This document shows, in pieces, positions 7,875-17,685 of a stretch of 64,000 nucleotides of DNA. The stretch covers positions 1,706,988-1,770,987 of the forward strand of contig NZ_JH584241.1 in the NCBI RefSeq assembly GCF_000241485.1, in the 5' to 3' direction. This DNA comes from Sphingomonas sp. PAMC 26605. Its GTDB lineage: Bacteria; Pseudomonadota; Alphaproteobacteria; Sphingomonadales; Sphingomonadaceae. The position numbers and the translations under genes are program-made. Under the pieces are notes generated by a model. The model saw nothing but the letters and a program-made list of their open reading frames with translations, searched no databases and had not been told where the DNA came from. Positions within the stretch are counted from its first letter, which is position 1. Each line of letters opens with the position of its first letter.

Positions 7875-10559
7875 TCAGAACTTGGCCGAGAGTTCGAAGC
7901 CGTAGGTGCGCGGCGGGTTGAAGTTGCCATAGTCGCCGAGGATGCCGCCGTATGCCGTCGAGATCAGCTGGCCATTGGCGCCATAGTTCTGCACCGGCAC
8001 CGAGTTGGCCGACGACTTGCGGTAGACATAGGTCGTGTCGAGCAGGTTGCGTGCCCAGACCGAGACGGTGACCTTGTTATGATCGTTCACCGCGATGTCG
8101 GCGAGGGCGAGGCGGCCGTTCATCACGAAGCTCGCGTCGGTCTTGGTGTTCTCGAGCTGGAAGCTGTACTGGCTGCTCGCATAGTTGCCGTCGAGGTGGA
8201 GACGGACGCTCGCATCACCGACGTTGATCGGCAGGACATAGTCGAGCGAAGCCGACGCCGCGTTGGTCGGCGTGTAGACGATGTACAGCTGCTGCGGCGG
8301 CGAACCGGGCGACAGCGGGTTCACGGCCGAAGGCGCCTTCCAGTAGGTATAGGCGTACGAACCCGTCAGCGTCAGCTGCGGGATCGGCTTGATCGTCAGA
8401 TCCGCCTCGATGCCGCGGATCTTCGAGTTGCCGGCATTGGTGGTCTGCTCGATGTGGCTGCCGTTGGTCGGGCTCGAACCGTTCGTATCGAAATAATCGA
8501 AGTCGAACTGGGTGTTCTTGCGGTCCATGATGTAGCCCGCGACGTTCAGGCGCGCACGGTGATCCCAGAAGTCGGCCTTCGCGCCGATTTCGTACGACTT
8601 GACCGATTCCGGACCGAAGGCGTTGAACTGGAGCGAGCGGTCGTTCGCACCACCGGCGCGGAAGCCCGTCGCATATTTGGCGTAGAGGTGGATGTTGTTG
8701 GTCGCGTCGAACGCGATGTTGAACATCGGGTCGAAGCGGCTGATGCTGTTCTTGAAGGTGAACGGCGCAACCACGCCAGCCGCACCGGCAAGGTCGGTAC
8801 GATTGTTGATGACGTAGAGCACGCCGTGACGGTCGTCCTTGGTCCAGCGACCGCCGGCCGTGATGTGCAGCACGTTGCCGAGCGCCTCGGGCGAGAAGGT
8901 CAGATTGCCGAACACCGAATAGTTGTGGTCGGTCGCGGCGCTGGCGCGGGTGATGAACTGGCAGCTGTTGGCGAATTGCGGTGCCGTTGCCGCCAGCGTG
9001 TTGTTGCACGACGCGTCATACTGCTGATAGCCCGAGTTCGCGCCCGAGATCGCGGTCGAATTGCCCGGGATCGGGCTGCGGACCGTGTAGGCGGTGCCGT
9101 CGGCGTTCCACTGGTTGCTCAGCGGCGTGGCGGCATATTCGCTGGCCTGCTCGGTGAAGTAATAAGCGCCGACGACATAGTCGAACTGCGGAACGCTGCC
9201 GACAGCCTGGACTTCCTGGCTGAACTGGTGCTGGCGCAGGTACGACAGGCTGTAGCGGCTGAACGTGCCGGTCGTGTTGATCGCGGTCGGATTGGCGGTG
9301 TTGACCACGAACGGCGAGAACGAGCTGCGCTCTGGGCCGCCCGAATTGTCCCACTGGTCGGTGCGGACGCCGCGCCATGCGGTGATCGAGCGCAGCTCGA
9401 TCCAGGGTGCGAGCTTGTACTTCAGGTTGGCCGTGAAGCCATGCGTGATGTCGAGGCTCGGCTGCTGCGGCACGCCGACATCGGCAACGTACTGGCGGTC
9501 GGGATGAACGCCGACGAGCGGCGCCTTGGGCGCAACGCAGATCGGCCGCCCGGCCGCGGCCTGCGCCGCGGTGATCGTGCCGCCGCACGCCGTGCCGGTG
9601 CCGGGCACGAACAGCGAGGTGCCGAGGACTCCGGTCGCGCCGTTGGTGTACGAACCGACCGGCAGGTTGCCCGGATTGTAGTTCAGCAGCTGGCTGTAGT
9701 TCGGCGTGTTGTCGTCGCGCGCATAGTCATAGGCGAAGTCGGCGGTCAGGCCGTCGATGGGCTGCCAGCGGGCAGCAGCGCGGCCGCCCTTGCGGTCGTA
9801 ATAGTTCCAGCCGGTCGAACCCGAGAGCGGATCCTTCACGGTCGGATCCTGGTGCTGGTACACGCCGTCGAACTTGAGCGAGATGTTGTAGAAAGCGGGC
9901 AGGTCGACATGGAGGTCGGTGTTGCGGCTGCCATAGTTGCCGACGCCGGCGGTGACGCGCGCGTCGAACACGCCGGTCGGCGCCTTCGAGACGAGCGACA
10001 GCGCGCCGCCTTCGGTGTTGCGGCCGAACAGCGTGCCCTGCGGACCCTTGAGCACTTCGATGCGCTCGATGTCGAACAGGGCGGCGTTGAGGCCCTGGGT
10101 CTTACCGAGCGCGACGCCGTCGATATAGACGCCGACGCCGCCGTCACGTGCGGTCTGGTTCTGATCGTAGGGGACGATGCCGCGGATGCCGATCGTCAGC
10201 GCCGACTGGCGCGCTTCGAAGGTCGCGACCCGAAGCGACGGGATCGAGCCGTCGGCGAGGTTGAACAGGCTGAGGACGTGGCGATCGGCGATGCCCTGCG
10301 CGCTGAGCACGCTGATCGAGATCGGCGTCTTCTGCAGATTGGTTTCGCGGCGCGTCGCGGTGACGACGATGTCGCCGAGGCCGGCGCCCTGATCGGCGGG
10401 CGCTTCGGCGGTCGGCGTGGTGGCCTGCGTGTCGGCGACGGGCGCGGTTGCCGCGGCATCGGTCGCCGGAGCGGTCTGCGCCAGGGCTGGCGAAGCGGTG
10501 AGAGCGATTAGCGCGCCGCCCATGAGCAGCTGCAGGCGGAAGCCCGATCGAACAATCAT
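7875..10559 (-). CDS. TonB-dependent receptor, substrate unknown
   Basis: An 894-residue outer-membrane receptor with signal peptide (LLMGGALIALTASPALAQ), TonB-box-like GDIVVTATRRETNLQKTPIS, plug motif IERIEVLKGPQGTLFGRNTEGG, and a barrel ending RTYGFELSAKF. It resembles the large receptor subfamily common in sphingomonads and Caulobacter relatives. No transporter or enzyme gene is attached, so the ligand cannot be inferred. ATG 10559 is preferred to the upstream extension because the signal peptide starts there. It is a single-gene unit with its own terminator. Confidence 0.9.
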   Translation of the reverse strand: MIVRSGFRLQLLMGGALIALTASPALAQTAPATDAAATAPVADTQATTPTAEAPADQGAGLGDIVVTATRRETNLQKTPISISVLSAQGIADRHVLSLFNLADGSIPSLRVATFEARQSALTIGIRGIVPYDQNQTARDGGVGVYIDGVALGKTQGLNAALFDIERIEVLKGPQGTLFGRNTEGGALSLVSKAPTGVFDARVTAGVGNYGSRNTDLHVDLPAFYNISLKFDGVYQHQDPTVKDPLSGSTGWNYYDRKGGRAAARWQPIDGLTADFAYDYARDDNTPNYSQLLNYNPGNLPVGSYTNGATGVLGTSLFVPGTGTACGGTITAAQAAAGRPICVAPKAPLVGVHPDRQYVADVGVPQQPSLDITHGFTANLKYKLAPWIELRSITAWRGVRTDQWDNSGGPERSSFSPFVVNTANPTAINTTGTFSRYSLSYLRQHQFSQEVQAVGSVPQFDYVVGAYYFTEQASEYAATPLSNQWNADGTAYTVRSPIPGNSTAISGANSGYQQYDASCNNTLAATAPQFANSCQFITRASAATDHNYSVFGNLTFSPEALGNVLHITAGGRWTKDDRHGVLYVINNRTDLAGAAGVVAPFTFKNSISRFDPMFNIAFDATNNIHLYAKYATGFRAGGANDRSLQFNAFGPESVKSYEIGAKADFWDHRARLNVAGYIMDRKNTQFDFDYFDTNGSSPTNGSHIEQTTNAGNSKIRGIEADLTIKPIPQLTLTGSYAYTYWKAPSAVNPLSPGSPPQQLYIVYTPTNAASASLDYVLPINVGDASVRLHLDGNYASSQYSFQLENTKTDASFVMNGRLALADIAVNDHNKVTVSVWARNLLDTTYVYRKSSANSVPVQNYGANGQLISTAYGGILGDYGNFNPPRTYGFELSAKF

Positions 10560-10952
10560 TGTGATATCCCCTGAACCAGTCGGGCCGTTTAGCCCCGGTC
10601 CGGCTCGGCTAGCGCCGGATTGGGTCAGGATTGTTACGCTCACTGTCACTGCCAAATTGCCGAGCTTTCATCTTCGCGTCATCTTTCATCGCGAGGCGTC
10701 TCGGCCGTAAGAAGCGCGCGACGAATTCGGTTACGTGGCGGTCGTGAGAGGCCGTCGATGGCACGCACGAATCCCAACTTTGGCAACGGCGCAGGCCGCT
10801 TCTTTGCAGGAGTGCGACTAACTTGTCACAGTCGGCGATCCGGTACGATCGGCGATCCGGCCGGGGGCAAACCGCATGCGTCGCCGCGCCGCGAGTCGCG
10901 ACCCCTGACACTTTTGCGCCGGCCGATCTTTGCGCCTAGAGCGCGTCGCGTC
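10560..10952. other. Divergent intergenic region between a TonB receptor and an Hsp70-like gene
   Basis: The 393 bp hold no convincing gene. A 12-bp direct repeat TCGGCGATCCGG occurs at 10832-10843 and 10849-10860 (period 17), upstream of the Hsp70-like gene. Promoters for both flanking genes must lie here, but I cannot place them with confidence. Confidence 0.5.
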
Positions 10953-12260
10953 ATGACCCTGTCCTCCCCCACCGCCATCGGCCTCGACTTCGGCACCACC
11001 AACTCCGTGGTCGCGCGCGCGCGCGACGGCATCGCCGATCTCATCGCGCTCGACGGACCCGAAAGCCGCGACCCGGTCTTCCGCTCGGCGCTGTGCTTCT
11101 GGGAAGACGACGCGCGCCACGCCGGTGTCCCGAGCGGACTGGCGGCCGATGCCGGGCCGTGGGCGATCCGCGAATATCTCGAATTCCCGCAGGACAGCCG
11201 GTTTCTGCAGTCGTTCAAGTCGGTGGTGGCGAGCGCGAGCTTCGAATTCGCCAATGTCTTCGAACGCCGCATGCGCTTCGAGGAGTTGGGACGGCTGTTC
11301 CTCGCCAAGCTCGCGGCGCGCGCGGGCGGCGCGCTCGACGGGCGCGCGGCGCGCATCGTCGTCGGGCGCCCGGTCGAGTTCGCCGGCAGCCGCCCCGACG
11401 AGACGGTCGCGCGGGCGCGCTACGACGCGATGTTCGCGGGGCTCGGCGCGGAGATCCATTACGTCTATGAGCCGATCGGCGCGGCGTTCAGCTATGCGTC
11501 GCGGATCAGCGATCCGGCGACGATCCTGGTCGCCGATTTCGGCGGCGGCACGAGCGATTTCTCGGTGGTGCGGATCGACGCGCCCGGCGCGGCGCGGCGC
11601 TGCGTCCCGCTCGGTGCGGCCGGGGTCGGGATCGCGGGCGATCGCTTCGACTATCGGATCGTCGATCACCTCGTGATGCCGTTGCTCGGCCAGGGCGGGT
11701 CGTATCGCTCGATGGGCAAGGTGCTCGATATTCCGGGCGGCTATTTCAGCGATTTCAGCGACTGGTCGCGGCTCGCACTGATGCGCAACCGCCGCACCTT
11801 GGCCGAGCTCGACAAGTTGCGCCGCAACGCGGTCGATCCCGCTGCGATCACCCGGATGATCGCGGTGATCGAGCAGGAGCTCGGCTATCAGCTGTACGAC
11901 GCAGTCGGGCAGGTCAAGCGCGCGCTGTCGAGCAGCGAGAACGCGCATTTCCATTTCGCCGGCGCTGGGCTGAGCGTCGAGGCCGATGTCACGCGCGCCG
12001 AGTTCGAAGCATGGATCGCGCCCGATATCGCGCGAATCGGCGACGCGGTCGACCGCGCGCTCGTGGCGGCAGCGACCCCGGCGAGCGCGATCGACCGCGT
12101 CTTCCTCACCGGCGGCACGTCGCTGACACCGCGGATCCGGCGCGTGTTCGACGAGCGCTTCGGCGAGGAGCGGATCGCAACGGGAGGCGAACTGACCTCG
12201 ATCGCGCACGGACTCGCCTTGATCGGGCAGCAGGATGATCTTGCGGCGTGGGCGGCATGA
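10953..12260 (+). CDS. Hsp70-family ATPase, YegD-like
   Basis: A 435-residue actin/Hsp70-fold protein with phosphate-1 motif IGLDFGTTNS, phosphate-2 motif VADFGGGTSDFSVV and adenosine motif FLTGGTSLTPRIR. It lacks the long C-terminal substrate-binding domain of DnaK and matches the YegD-type short Hsp70 proteins of unclear function. ATG 10953 directly precedes the nucleotide-binding fold; the longer open frame upstream has no Hsp70 features. An RNase H-like gene follows 13 bp after its stop. Confidence 0.85.
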   Translation: MTLSSPTAIGLDFGTTNSVVARARDGIADLIALDGPESRDPVFRSALCFWEDDARHAGVPSGLAADAGPWAIREYLEFPQDSRFLQSFKSVVASASFEFANVFERRMRFEELGRLFLAKLAARAGGALDGRAARIVVGRPVEFAGSRPDETVARARYDAMFAGLGAEIHYVYEPIGAAFSYASRISDPATILVADFGGGTSDFSVVRIDAPGAARRCVPLGAAGVGIAGDRFDYRIVDHLVMPLLGQGGSYRSMGKVLDIPGGYFSDFSDWSRLALMRNRRTLAELDKLRRNAVDPAAITRMIAVIEQELGYQLYDAVGQVKRALSSSENAHFHFAGAGLSVEADVTRAEFEAWIAPDIARIGDAVDRALVAAATPASAIDRVFLTGGTSLTPRIRRVFDERFGEERIATGGELTSIAHGLALIGQQDDLAAWAA

Positions 12261-12273
12261 AAAGGACGATACG

Positions 12274-12654
12274 ATGACCGACCGGGTAAAAGTCTATTTC
12301 GACGGCGGCTGCCGACCCAATCCGGGCAAGATGGAATATGCCTATGTCATCGCCGGCGTGGCGCATGCCGAGCTCGACGCCGGCATCGGCTCGAGCATGG
12401 ATTCGGAATGGCTCGCACTAATCGCCGCATTGAAGGGCGCGCAGGCGCTCGGGTTGAACGACTTCGTCCTGCTCGGCGATTCGGTCGCGGTGATCGACAT
12501 GGCCAATGGCCGCACCAAGTGCCGCGGCGACAGCGTGCCGCATCTGGCGGCGTTCCGTGCGCTCTTCGCCGACGGCGCGATGCCCAATCTGCGCTATATC
12601 AAGCGCACGCAGAATCTCGCCGGGATCGCGCTGGAGCGCGCGCGGGCGCGGTGA
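12274..12654 (+). CDS. RNase H-like fold protein
   Basis: A 126-residue protein resembling ribonuclease HI: VYFDGGCRPNPG supplies the first Asp, SSMDSEWLAL the Glu, and VLLGDSVAVIDMANG the second Asp of the usual DED site. It is shorter than E. coli RNase HI and the C-terminal His/Asp region is not obvious, so activity is uncertain. ATG 12274 follows the Hsp70-like gene closely; its TGA overlaps the GTG of the GST gene. Confidence 0.75.
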   Translation: MTDRVKVYFDGGCRPNPGKMEYAYVIAGVAHAELDAGIGSSMDSEWLALIAALKGAQALGLNDFVLLGDSVAVIDMANGRTKCRGDSVPHLAAFRALFADGAMPNLRYIKRTQNLAGIALERARAR

Positions 12655-13277
12655 CGCTGCTGTACAGCTTCCGCCGCTGTCCCTATGCGATGCGGGCGCG
12701 GCTGGCGTTGCTGGCGAGCGGGGCGCCGTTCGAGCTTCGCGAGATCGTGCTGCGCGACAAGCCCGCGGCGATGCTCGCGGCATCGCCCAAGGGCACGGTG
12801 CCGGTGCTGCAGCTCGACGACGGGCGCGTGATCGACGAGAGCCTCGACATCATGCTGTGGGCGCTCGGCCGGAACGACCCCGAGCGCTGGCTGGCGGGGT
12901 ATGACGCGGCGTTGGTCGAAACTTTCGACACGCGCTTCAAACACCATCTCGACCGCTACAAATATGCCGAACGCTACGCCGCCGATCCGATCGCGCATCG
13001 CGACGCCGGGCTGGCGTTGCTCGTGCAGCTCGACGCGCGACTGTCGGACAACGCCCATCTGTGCGGGGCGCAGCGTGGGCTGAGCGACATCGCGATCTTC
13101 CCGTTCGTCCGCCAATTCGCGGCAGTGGACCCTGGCTGGTTCGCCGCGTTGCCGATCGTACGAGTGCAACACTGGCTCGCGCGTCATGTCGCGTCGCCTT
13201 TGTTCGAGCAGGCGATGCTGCGTCTCCCGCCTTGGGCGCCCGGCGACCCGCCATTTGTGGTGAACGCGAATACGTAA
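12651..13277 (+). CDS. Glutathione S-transferase family protein
   Basis: A 208-residue protein with an N-terminal thioredoxin-like half (LLYSFRRCPYAMRARLAL, with a CPYA motif; KGTVPVLQL with cis-Pro; DESLDIMLW) and an alpha-helical C-terminal half, as in small GSTs. The CPYA motif is glutaredoxin-like, so a Cys-type GST with thiol-transfer activity is possible. The GTG start overlaps the upstream stop (GTGA). Co-transcription with the RNase H-like and Hsp70-like genes is likely from the spacing. Confidence 0.85.
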   Translation: MTLLYSFRRCPYAMRARLALLASGAPFELREIVLRDKPAAMLAASPKGTVPVLQLDDGRVIDESLDIMLWALGRNDPERWLAGYDAALVETFDTRFKHHLDRYKYAERYAADPIAHRDAGLALLVQLDARLSDNAHLCGAQRGLSDIAIFPFVRQFAAVDPGWFAALPIVRVQHWLARHVASPLFEQAMLRLPPWAPGDPPFVVNANT

Positions 13278-13280
13278 TTA

Positions 13281-13410
13281 TCCTCCCCGGCACGGGGAGG
13301 GGGACCGTGAGCATTCAGCGAACGGTGGAGGGGGCGTGCCGCGAACGCAGCGCTTGCGGCACGCCCCCCCCCGTCAGCCTGCGGCTGCCACCTCCCTGTG
13401 CCGGGGAGGA
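13281..13410. repeat. Nested palindromic repeat element, 130 bp
   Basis: Outer 13-bp arms TCCTCCCCGGCAC (13281-13293) and GTGCCGGGGAGGA (13398-13410) enclose a second perfect 13-bp stem, GGGGGCGTGCCGC (13330-13342) with GCGGCACGCCCCC (13356-13368). It fills the gap between two convergent genes and could act as a bidirectional terminator. Its GC-rich CCTCCCC...GGGGAGG core resembles other palindromes in the window. Confidence 0.8.
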
Positions 13411-13417
13411 TCGGAAC

Positions 13418-15097
13418 CTACGCCTCCGCCAGATGCGCCAGCGCGCTATGGATCTGCGCGACGACGGCAGCGCCTTCGCCAACCGCCGCGGCGACGCGCT
13501 TGGTCGAACCGGCGCGGACGTCGCCGATCGCGAAGACGCCCGCCCGGCTGGTCTCGAGCGGCAGCGCGGCCCGGCCGTGGCTGCCGGCGTCGGTGGCGAA
13601 ACCCGCCCCGGTCAGGACGAAGCCGGCCGGGTCGGTCGCGACGCAGCCGTCGAGCCAGGCGGCATTGGGATCGGCGCCGATGAACAGGAAGAGGTGCCGC
13701 ATCGTGCAATGCGACTCGGCGCCATCCGCGCGGTTGCGGAAGGTCGCGCCCGCCAGCGCGCCGCTCGCATCGCCATCGAGCGCGACGATCTCGCTGCCGA
13801 CATGCAGCTCGACATTGGGCAAGGCCGCGATCCGATCGATCAGATAGCGCGACATCGTCGCCTCGAGCGGTCGCCGCACGATGAGGTGCAGCCGCGCGAC
13901 GTGCGGCGCGAGGAACACCACCGCCTGTCCCGCCGAATTGCCCCCGCCGACCAATGCGACCTGCTCGCCGGTACACAATTTGGCTTCGATCGGTGAGGCC
14001 CAATAGGAGATGCCCGCCCCCTCGAACTTGGCGAGATCGGGCACGTCGGGGCGGCGATAGCGCGCACCCGAAGCGATCACGACGGTGCGCGTGCGCAGCG
14101 AGCGGTGCTCGGACAGGTGCAGCGAGAGCGCCGCCGCCCGCTCCTCCGTCGTGCACTCGAGCTTCTCGGCGCAAAGCGGGATCGCGACTTCGGCGCCGAA
14201 CTTGAGCGCCTGATTGAACGCGCGACCCGCCAGCGCCTGGCCCGAGATTCCGGTCGGGAATCCCAGATAATTCTCGATCTGGTTCGACTGGCCCGCCTGG
14301 CCGCCCATCGCCACCTCGTCGAGGACGATCACCGCGAGCCCCTCGGACGCGGCATAGACCGACGCGGCGAGTCCCGCCGGCCCGGCGCCGACGATCGCAA
14401 CGTCATAGATTTTGTCCGGATCGAGCTCGGCGATCATGCCGAGGCACGCGGCGACCTCGCTCATGTTCGGGTTGCGCAGCACGGTGCCGTTCGGGCAGAT
14501 CATCAGCGGCAGTTCGGCGGGGAGCACGCCGAGCCGTTCGACCATGTCATGCCCTTCGCCGTCGACCGCCGCATCGAGCACCAGATTGGGATAGCCACTG
14601 CGCGTCAGGAAGCCCTGCAATGCGAGCAGGGCCTTGCTGTCGGGATCGCCGATCAGCACCGAGCCCGATCCGCCCGCCTCGATCAGACCGACGCGGCGCA
14701 GGATCAGCGCGCGCATCACGACCTCGCCGAGCTCGGCCGAGCCGACCATCAGCGCGCGCAGATGCGCCGCATCGAATGGCAGCGCGGTGCAGCCGGTGTC
14801 GCCCGCGACGCCACCAGCGAGGGAAGGGCGCCCGGCGAGCTGGCTGACTTCACCGCTGAACTGGCCGGGGCCGTGGACGGTGATCCGCACTTCGTCGCTC
14901 AGCCCGTCGCGACGGTGGACCGCGATCGCGCCATCGAGCACCAGCCAGGTCGGTGCATGCTCGTCGCCGATCGCGAAGATCGGCACGCCGGGCGCGAAGG
15001 CCTGCGCCGGGCCGCTGGCGAAGCGCGACGCAGTCTCGATCTGCGCTGCGGTGAGCACCGGGAAGGCCTGCGCCTGACGCGTGTCGATCGTGCTCAT
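13418..15097 (-). CDS. Cyclic-nucleotide-binding domain / thioredoxin-reductase-like FAD oxidoreductase
   Basis: A 559-residue fusion. Residues about 15-140 resemble a cNMP-binding (cupin-like) domain (WLVLDGAIAVHRRDG, GPGQFSGEVSQL). Residues about 148-225 look like a thioredoxin-like spacer. Residues 230-559 are a thioredoxin-reductase-type domain with FAD motif VAIVGAGPAGLAAS, NADPH motif ALVGGGNSAGQAVV and FAIGDVRAGSTKRVA. The redox CxxC of true thioredoxin reductases is absent; the corresponding region reads ISYWASPIEAKLC (363-375). The substrate is unknown. The upstream gap to the divergent GH92 gene is 170 bp. Confidence 0.88.
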   Translation of the reverse strand: MSTIDTRQAQAFPVLTAAQIETASRFASGPAQAFAPGVPIFAIGDEHAPTWLVLDGAIAVHRRDGLSDEVRITVHGPGQFSGEVSQLAGRPSLAGGVAGDTGCTALPFDAAHLRALMVGSAELGEVVMRALILRRVGLIEAGGSGSVLIGDPDSKALLALQGFLTRSGYPNLVLDAAVDGEGHDMVERLGVLPAELPLMICPNGTVLRNPNMSEVAACLGMIAELDPDKIYDVAIVGAGPAGLAASVYAASEGLAVIVLDEVAMGGQAGQSNQIENYLGFPTGISGQALAGRAFNQALKFGAEVAIPLCAEKLECTTEERAAALSLHLSEHRSLRTRTVVIASGARYRRPDVPDLAKFEGAGISYWASPIEAKLCTGEQVALVGGGNSAGQAVVFLAPHVARLHLIVRRPLEATMSRYLIDRIAALPNVELHVGSEIVALDGDASGALAGATFRNRADGAESHCTMRHLFLFIGADPNAAWLDGCVATDPAGFVLTGAGFATDAGSHGRAALPLETSRAGVFAIGDVRAGSTKRVAAAVGEGAAVVAQIHSALAHLAEA

Positions 15098-15267
15098 ACG
15101 AAAGCCCCTGTTCGAGTGTGCCGATGCGCGCACCCTTACGCCCCCGCGCCGCAGGTCAAGCCTCAACTGATCGTCGCGCGCCGCATGCTTTCGAAGGCTT
15201 CGCGTTTTCAGAGGCATAGGCTAAACCCCCTTCGTGATGGGCACCGGGTGTCGCCCCAGGAGTTTGC

Positions 15268-17616
15268 ATGCAGCGTTCGCTTCTCATTCTCGCACTGCTC
15301 GGTGGCATCGGATCGACCGTCTCGGCGCAGACCGTCCCGGCCGATACCGGCTACGATTCGGTCGATCCGATGATCGGCACCGGCGGCGAGGGGCATACCT
15401 TCCCAGGCGCGGTCGCGCCGTTCGGGATGGTGCAGCTGAGCCCCGACACCAATACCGAGTGCAAGATCCGCGACTGCTACAAATGGGCGGCGGGATATCG
15501 CTACAGCGACAGCAGCATCACCGGGTTCAGCCACACGCATTTCTCGGGCGCGGGGCATTCGGATCTGGGCGACGTGCTCGTCATGCCCGCGGTGGGGGCG
15601 GACGCCGCGGTGCCGCTCGAGCCCGGCGACGTGGCCAAGCCCGGCTCGGGCTATCGCTCGCGCTTCGATCATGCGAGCGAGCGCGCGACGCCGGGCTATT
15701 ACGCCGTCACGCTGAGCGATCCCGGCGTCCGCGCCGAGCTGACCGCGGGGACACGCGTCGGCGTGCATCGCTACACCTTCCCGACCGGCAAGCCGGCGCA
15801 CCTGATCGTCGACCTACGCTCGAGCATCTACAATTATCCCGGCAAGATCCTGTGGTCGTCGCTGCGCGTGCTGCCCGACGGGACGATTACGGGCACGCGC
15901 GAGACGCGCGGCTGGGCGCCGGCGCGCAAACTGTTCTTCGCGATGCGCTTCTCGGCGCCGCTCACCGGACATGCCTTCCGCAACACCGAGACGGCGATCG
16001 CGTATAAGGGCTTTCAGGGGCCGGGGCGCGGCGATCCGGGCGTGGCGCAGATCGCCGGGCAGGCGCTGGTCGCGCGGCTCGACTTCGGCGCGCTCGCCAA
16101 GCCGCTCGAGGTGCATGTCGCAATCTCGGGCACCGACGAAGCCGGCGCGCTCGCCAATCTCGCCAGCGAAAGCGGCAGCTTCGACCAGATCCGCGCCGCG
16201 ACCCGGACGGCGTGGGATACGGCGCTCGGCGCGGTCGAGATCCACGCCGCGCCCGCGATGCGCAAGACGCTCTACACCGCGCTCTATCACAGCCTGATGG
16301 CGCCGAGCGTGTTCGGCGATGTCGACGGCCGCTATCGCGGGCCCGACGATCAGGTGCATCTGGCGAAGGGCTTCACCTTCCATTCGACCTTTTCGCTGTG
16401 GGACACGTTCCGCGCCGAGCATCCGCTGCTGACGCTGATCCAGCCCGCGCAGCGCAACGCCGATTTCGTCAATTCGCTCGTCGTCAGCCGGCAGGCGAGC
16501 CCGTTCGGCATCCTGCCCGTGTGGCAGTTCCAGGGGCGCGAGACCTGGACGATGATCGGGTATCATGCCGCGCCGGTGATCGCCGACGCGTATCTCAAGG
16601 GGCTCAAGGGGTTCGACGCGAACGCCGCGCTCGACGCGATGGTCGCGAGTGCCGACTACGCACCGTACGGCGGGATCGGCGAGTACAAGACGCTCGGCTA
16701 TGTCCCGATCGACCGCGAGCCCGAGGCCGCCTCGAAGACGGTCGAATATGCCTATGACGATTGGAGCATCGCGCGAATGGCGCGCGCGATGGGGCGCACG
16801 CGCGTAGCCGACCGCTTCGACAAGCGCGCACTCAACTGGCGCAACAGCTTCGATTCGCAGACCGGGTTTGTGCGCGCGCGGAAAGCCGATGGCAGCTTCC
16901 GCGTGCCGTTCGATCCGACCGCGATCAATTACGGCAGCGACTATACCGAGGGCAATGCCTGGCAATATTCCTGGTTCATGCCGCAGGACGAAGGCGGGCT
17001 GATCCGCGCGCTCGGCGGCGACGCGGCGACGGTGAAGAAGCTCGACGCGATGTTCGACTATGACAATTCGAAGATCGACTACAGCCACGCCGAGGATATC
17101 GCCGGGCTGATCGGCCAGTACATCCATGGCAACGAGCCGAGCCACCACGTCGCCTATCTCTACGCCTATGCCGGCGCGCCGTGGCGCACGCAGGGACGGC
17201 TCGCGCAGATCGTCGCGAGCCAGTACAAGCCGACCCCCGACGGATTGGCGGGCAATGACGATCTCGGCCAGATGTCGGCGTGGCTGCTGTTCACCGCGAT
17301 GGGCTTCTATCCGGTCGCGCCGGGGAGCGGCGAATACGTGCTCGGGCGGCCGTTCGCCGATCGGACAGTGCTGCATCTGCCGAACGGCAAGCGCTTCACG
17401 ATCGAGGCGCCCGGGATGTCGGAGGCCAATCGCTATGTCGGCGGCGTGACGCTCAACGGCGCGCCGCTGGGTCGGTCGTTCATCCGGCACGACGAAATCG
17501 TCGCGGGGGGCGTGTTGCGCTTCACGATGGCGGCGAAGCCGAATACGACGTTAGGTAATGCTGTGGCCGAGCGGCCCTTTTCGATCACGCCCTACCCGGT
17601 GACGACGCGTCGGTGA
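15268..17616 (+). CDS. GH92 family alpha-mannosidase
   Basis: A secreted or periplasmic 782-residue exo-alpha-mannosidase (GH92, calcium-dependent inverting enzymes). The signal peptide is MQRSLLILALLGGIGSTVSA. Family features include the N-terminal DPMIGTGGEGHTFPGA, FSHTHFSGAGHSDLGD, EGNAWQYSWFMPQD and GNDDLGQMSAWLLF; the acidic residues in the last motifs are the usual catalytic region. A good AGGAG lies 7 nt before ATG 15268. No other glycan gene is attached, so the physiological substrate is unknown. Confidence 0.93.
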   Translation: MQRSLLILALLGGIGSTVSAQTVPADTGYDSVDPMIGTGGEGHTFPGAVAPFGMVQLSPDTNTECKIRDCYKWAAGYRYSDSSITGFSHTHFSGAGHSDLGDVLVMPAVGADAAVPLEPGDVAKPGSGYRSRFDHASERATPGYYAVTLSDPGVRAELTAGTRVGVHRYTFPTGKPAHLIVDLRSSIYNYPGKILWSSLRVLPDGTITGTRETRGWAPARKLFFAMRFSAPLTGHAFRNTETAIAYKGFQGPGRGDPGVAQIAGQALVARLDFGALAKPLEVHVAISGTDEAGALANLASESGSFDQIRAATRTAWDTALGAVEIHAAPAMRKTLYTALYHSLMAPSVFGDVDGRYRGPDDQVHLAKGFTFHSTFSLWDTFRAEHPLLTLIQPAQRNADFVNSLVVSRQASPFGILPVWQFQGRETWTMIGYHAAPVIADAYLKGLKGFDANAALDAMVASADYAPYGGIGEYKTLGYVPIDREPEAASKTVEYAYDDWSIARMARAMGRTRVADRFDKRALNWRNSFDSQTGFVRARKADGSFRVPFDPTAINYGSDYTEGNAWQYSWFMPQDEGGLIRALGGDAATVKKLDAMFDYDNSKIDYSHAEDIAGLIGQYIHGNEPSHHVAYLYAYAGAPWRTQGRLAQIVASQYKPTPDGLAGNDDLGQMSAWLLFTAMGFYPVAPGSGEYVLGRPFADRTVLHLPNGKRFTIEAPGMSEANRYVGGVTLNGAPLGRSFIRHDEIVAGGVLRFTMAAKPNTTLGNAVAERPFSITPYPVTTRR

Positions 17617-17685
17617 TCGACCCCGCGAGCGTGGATTTCCTGTTGCTTCCGCAAGGCTTAACTTCGATCAATTTTCCGTAAAAGG

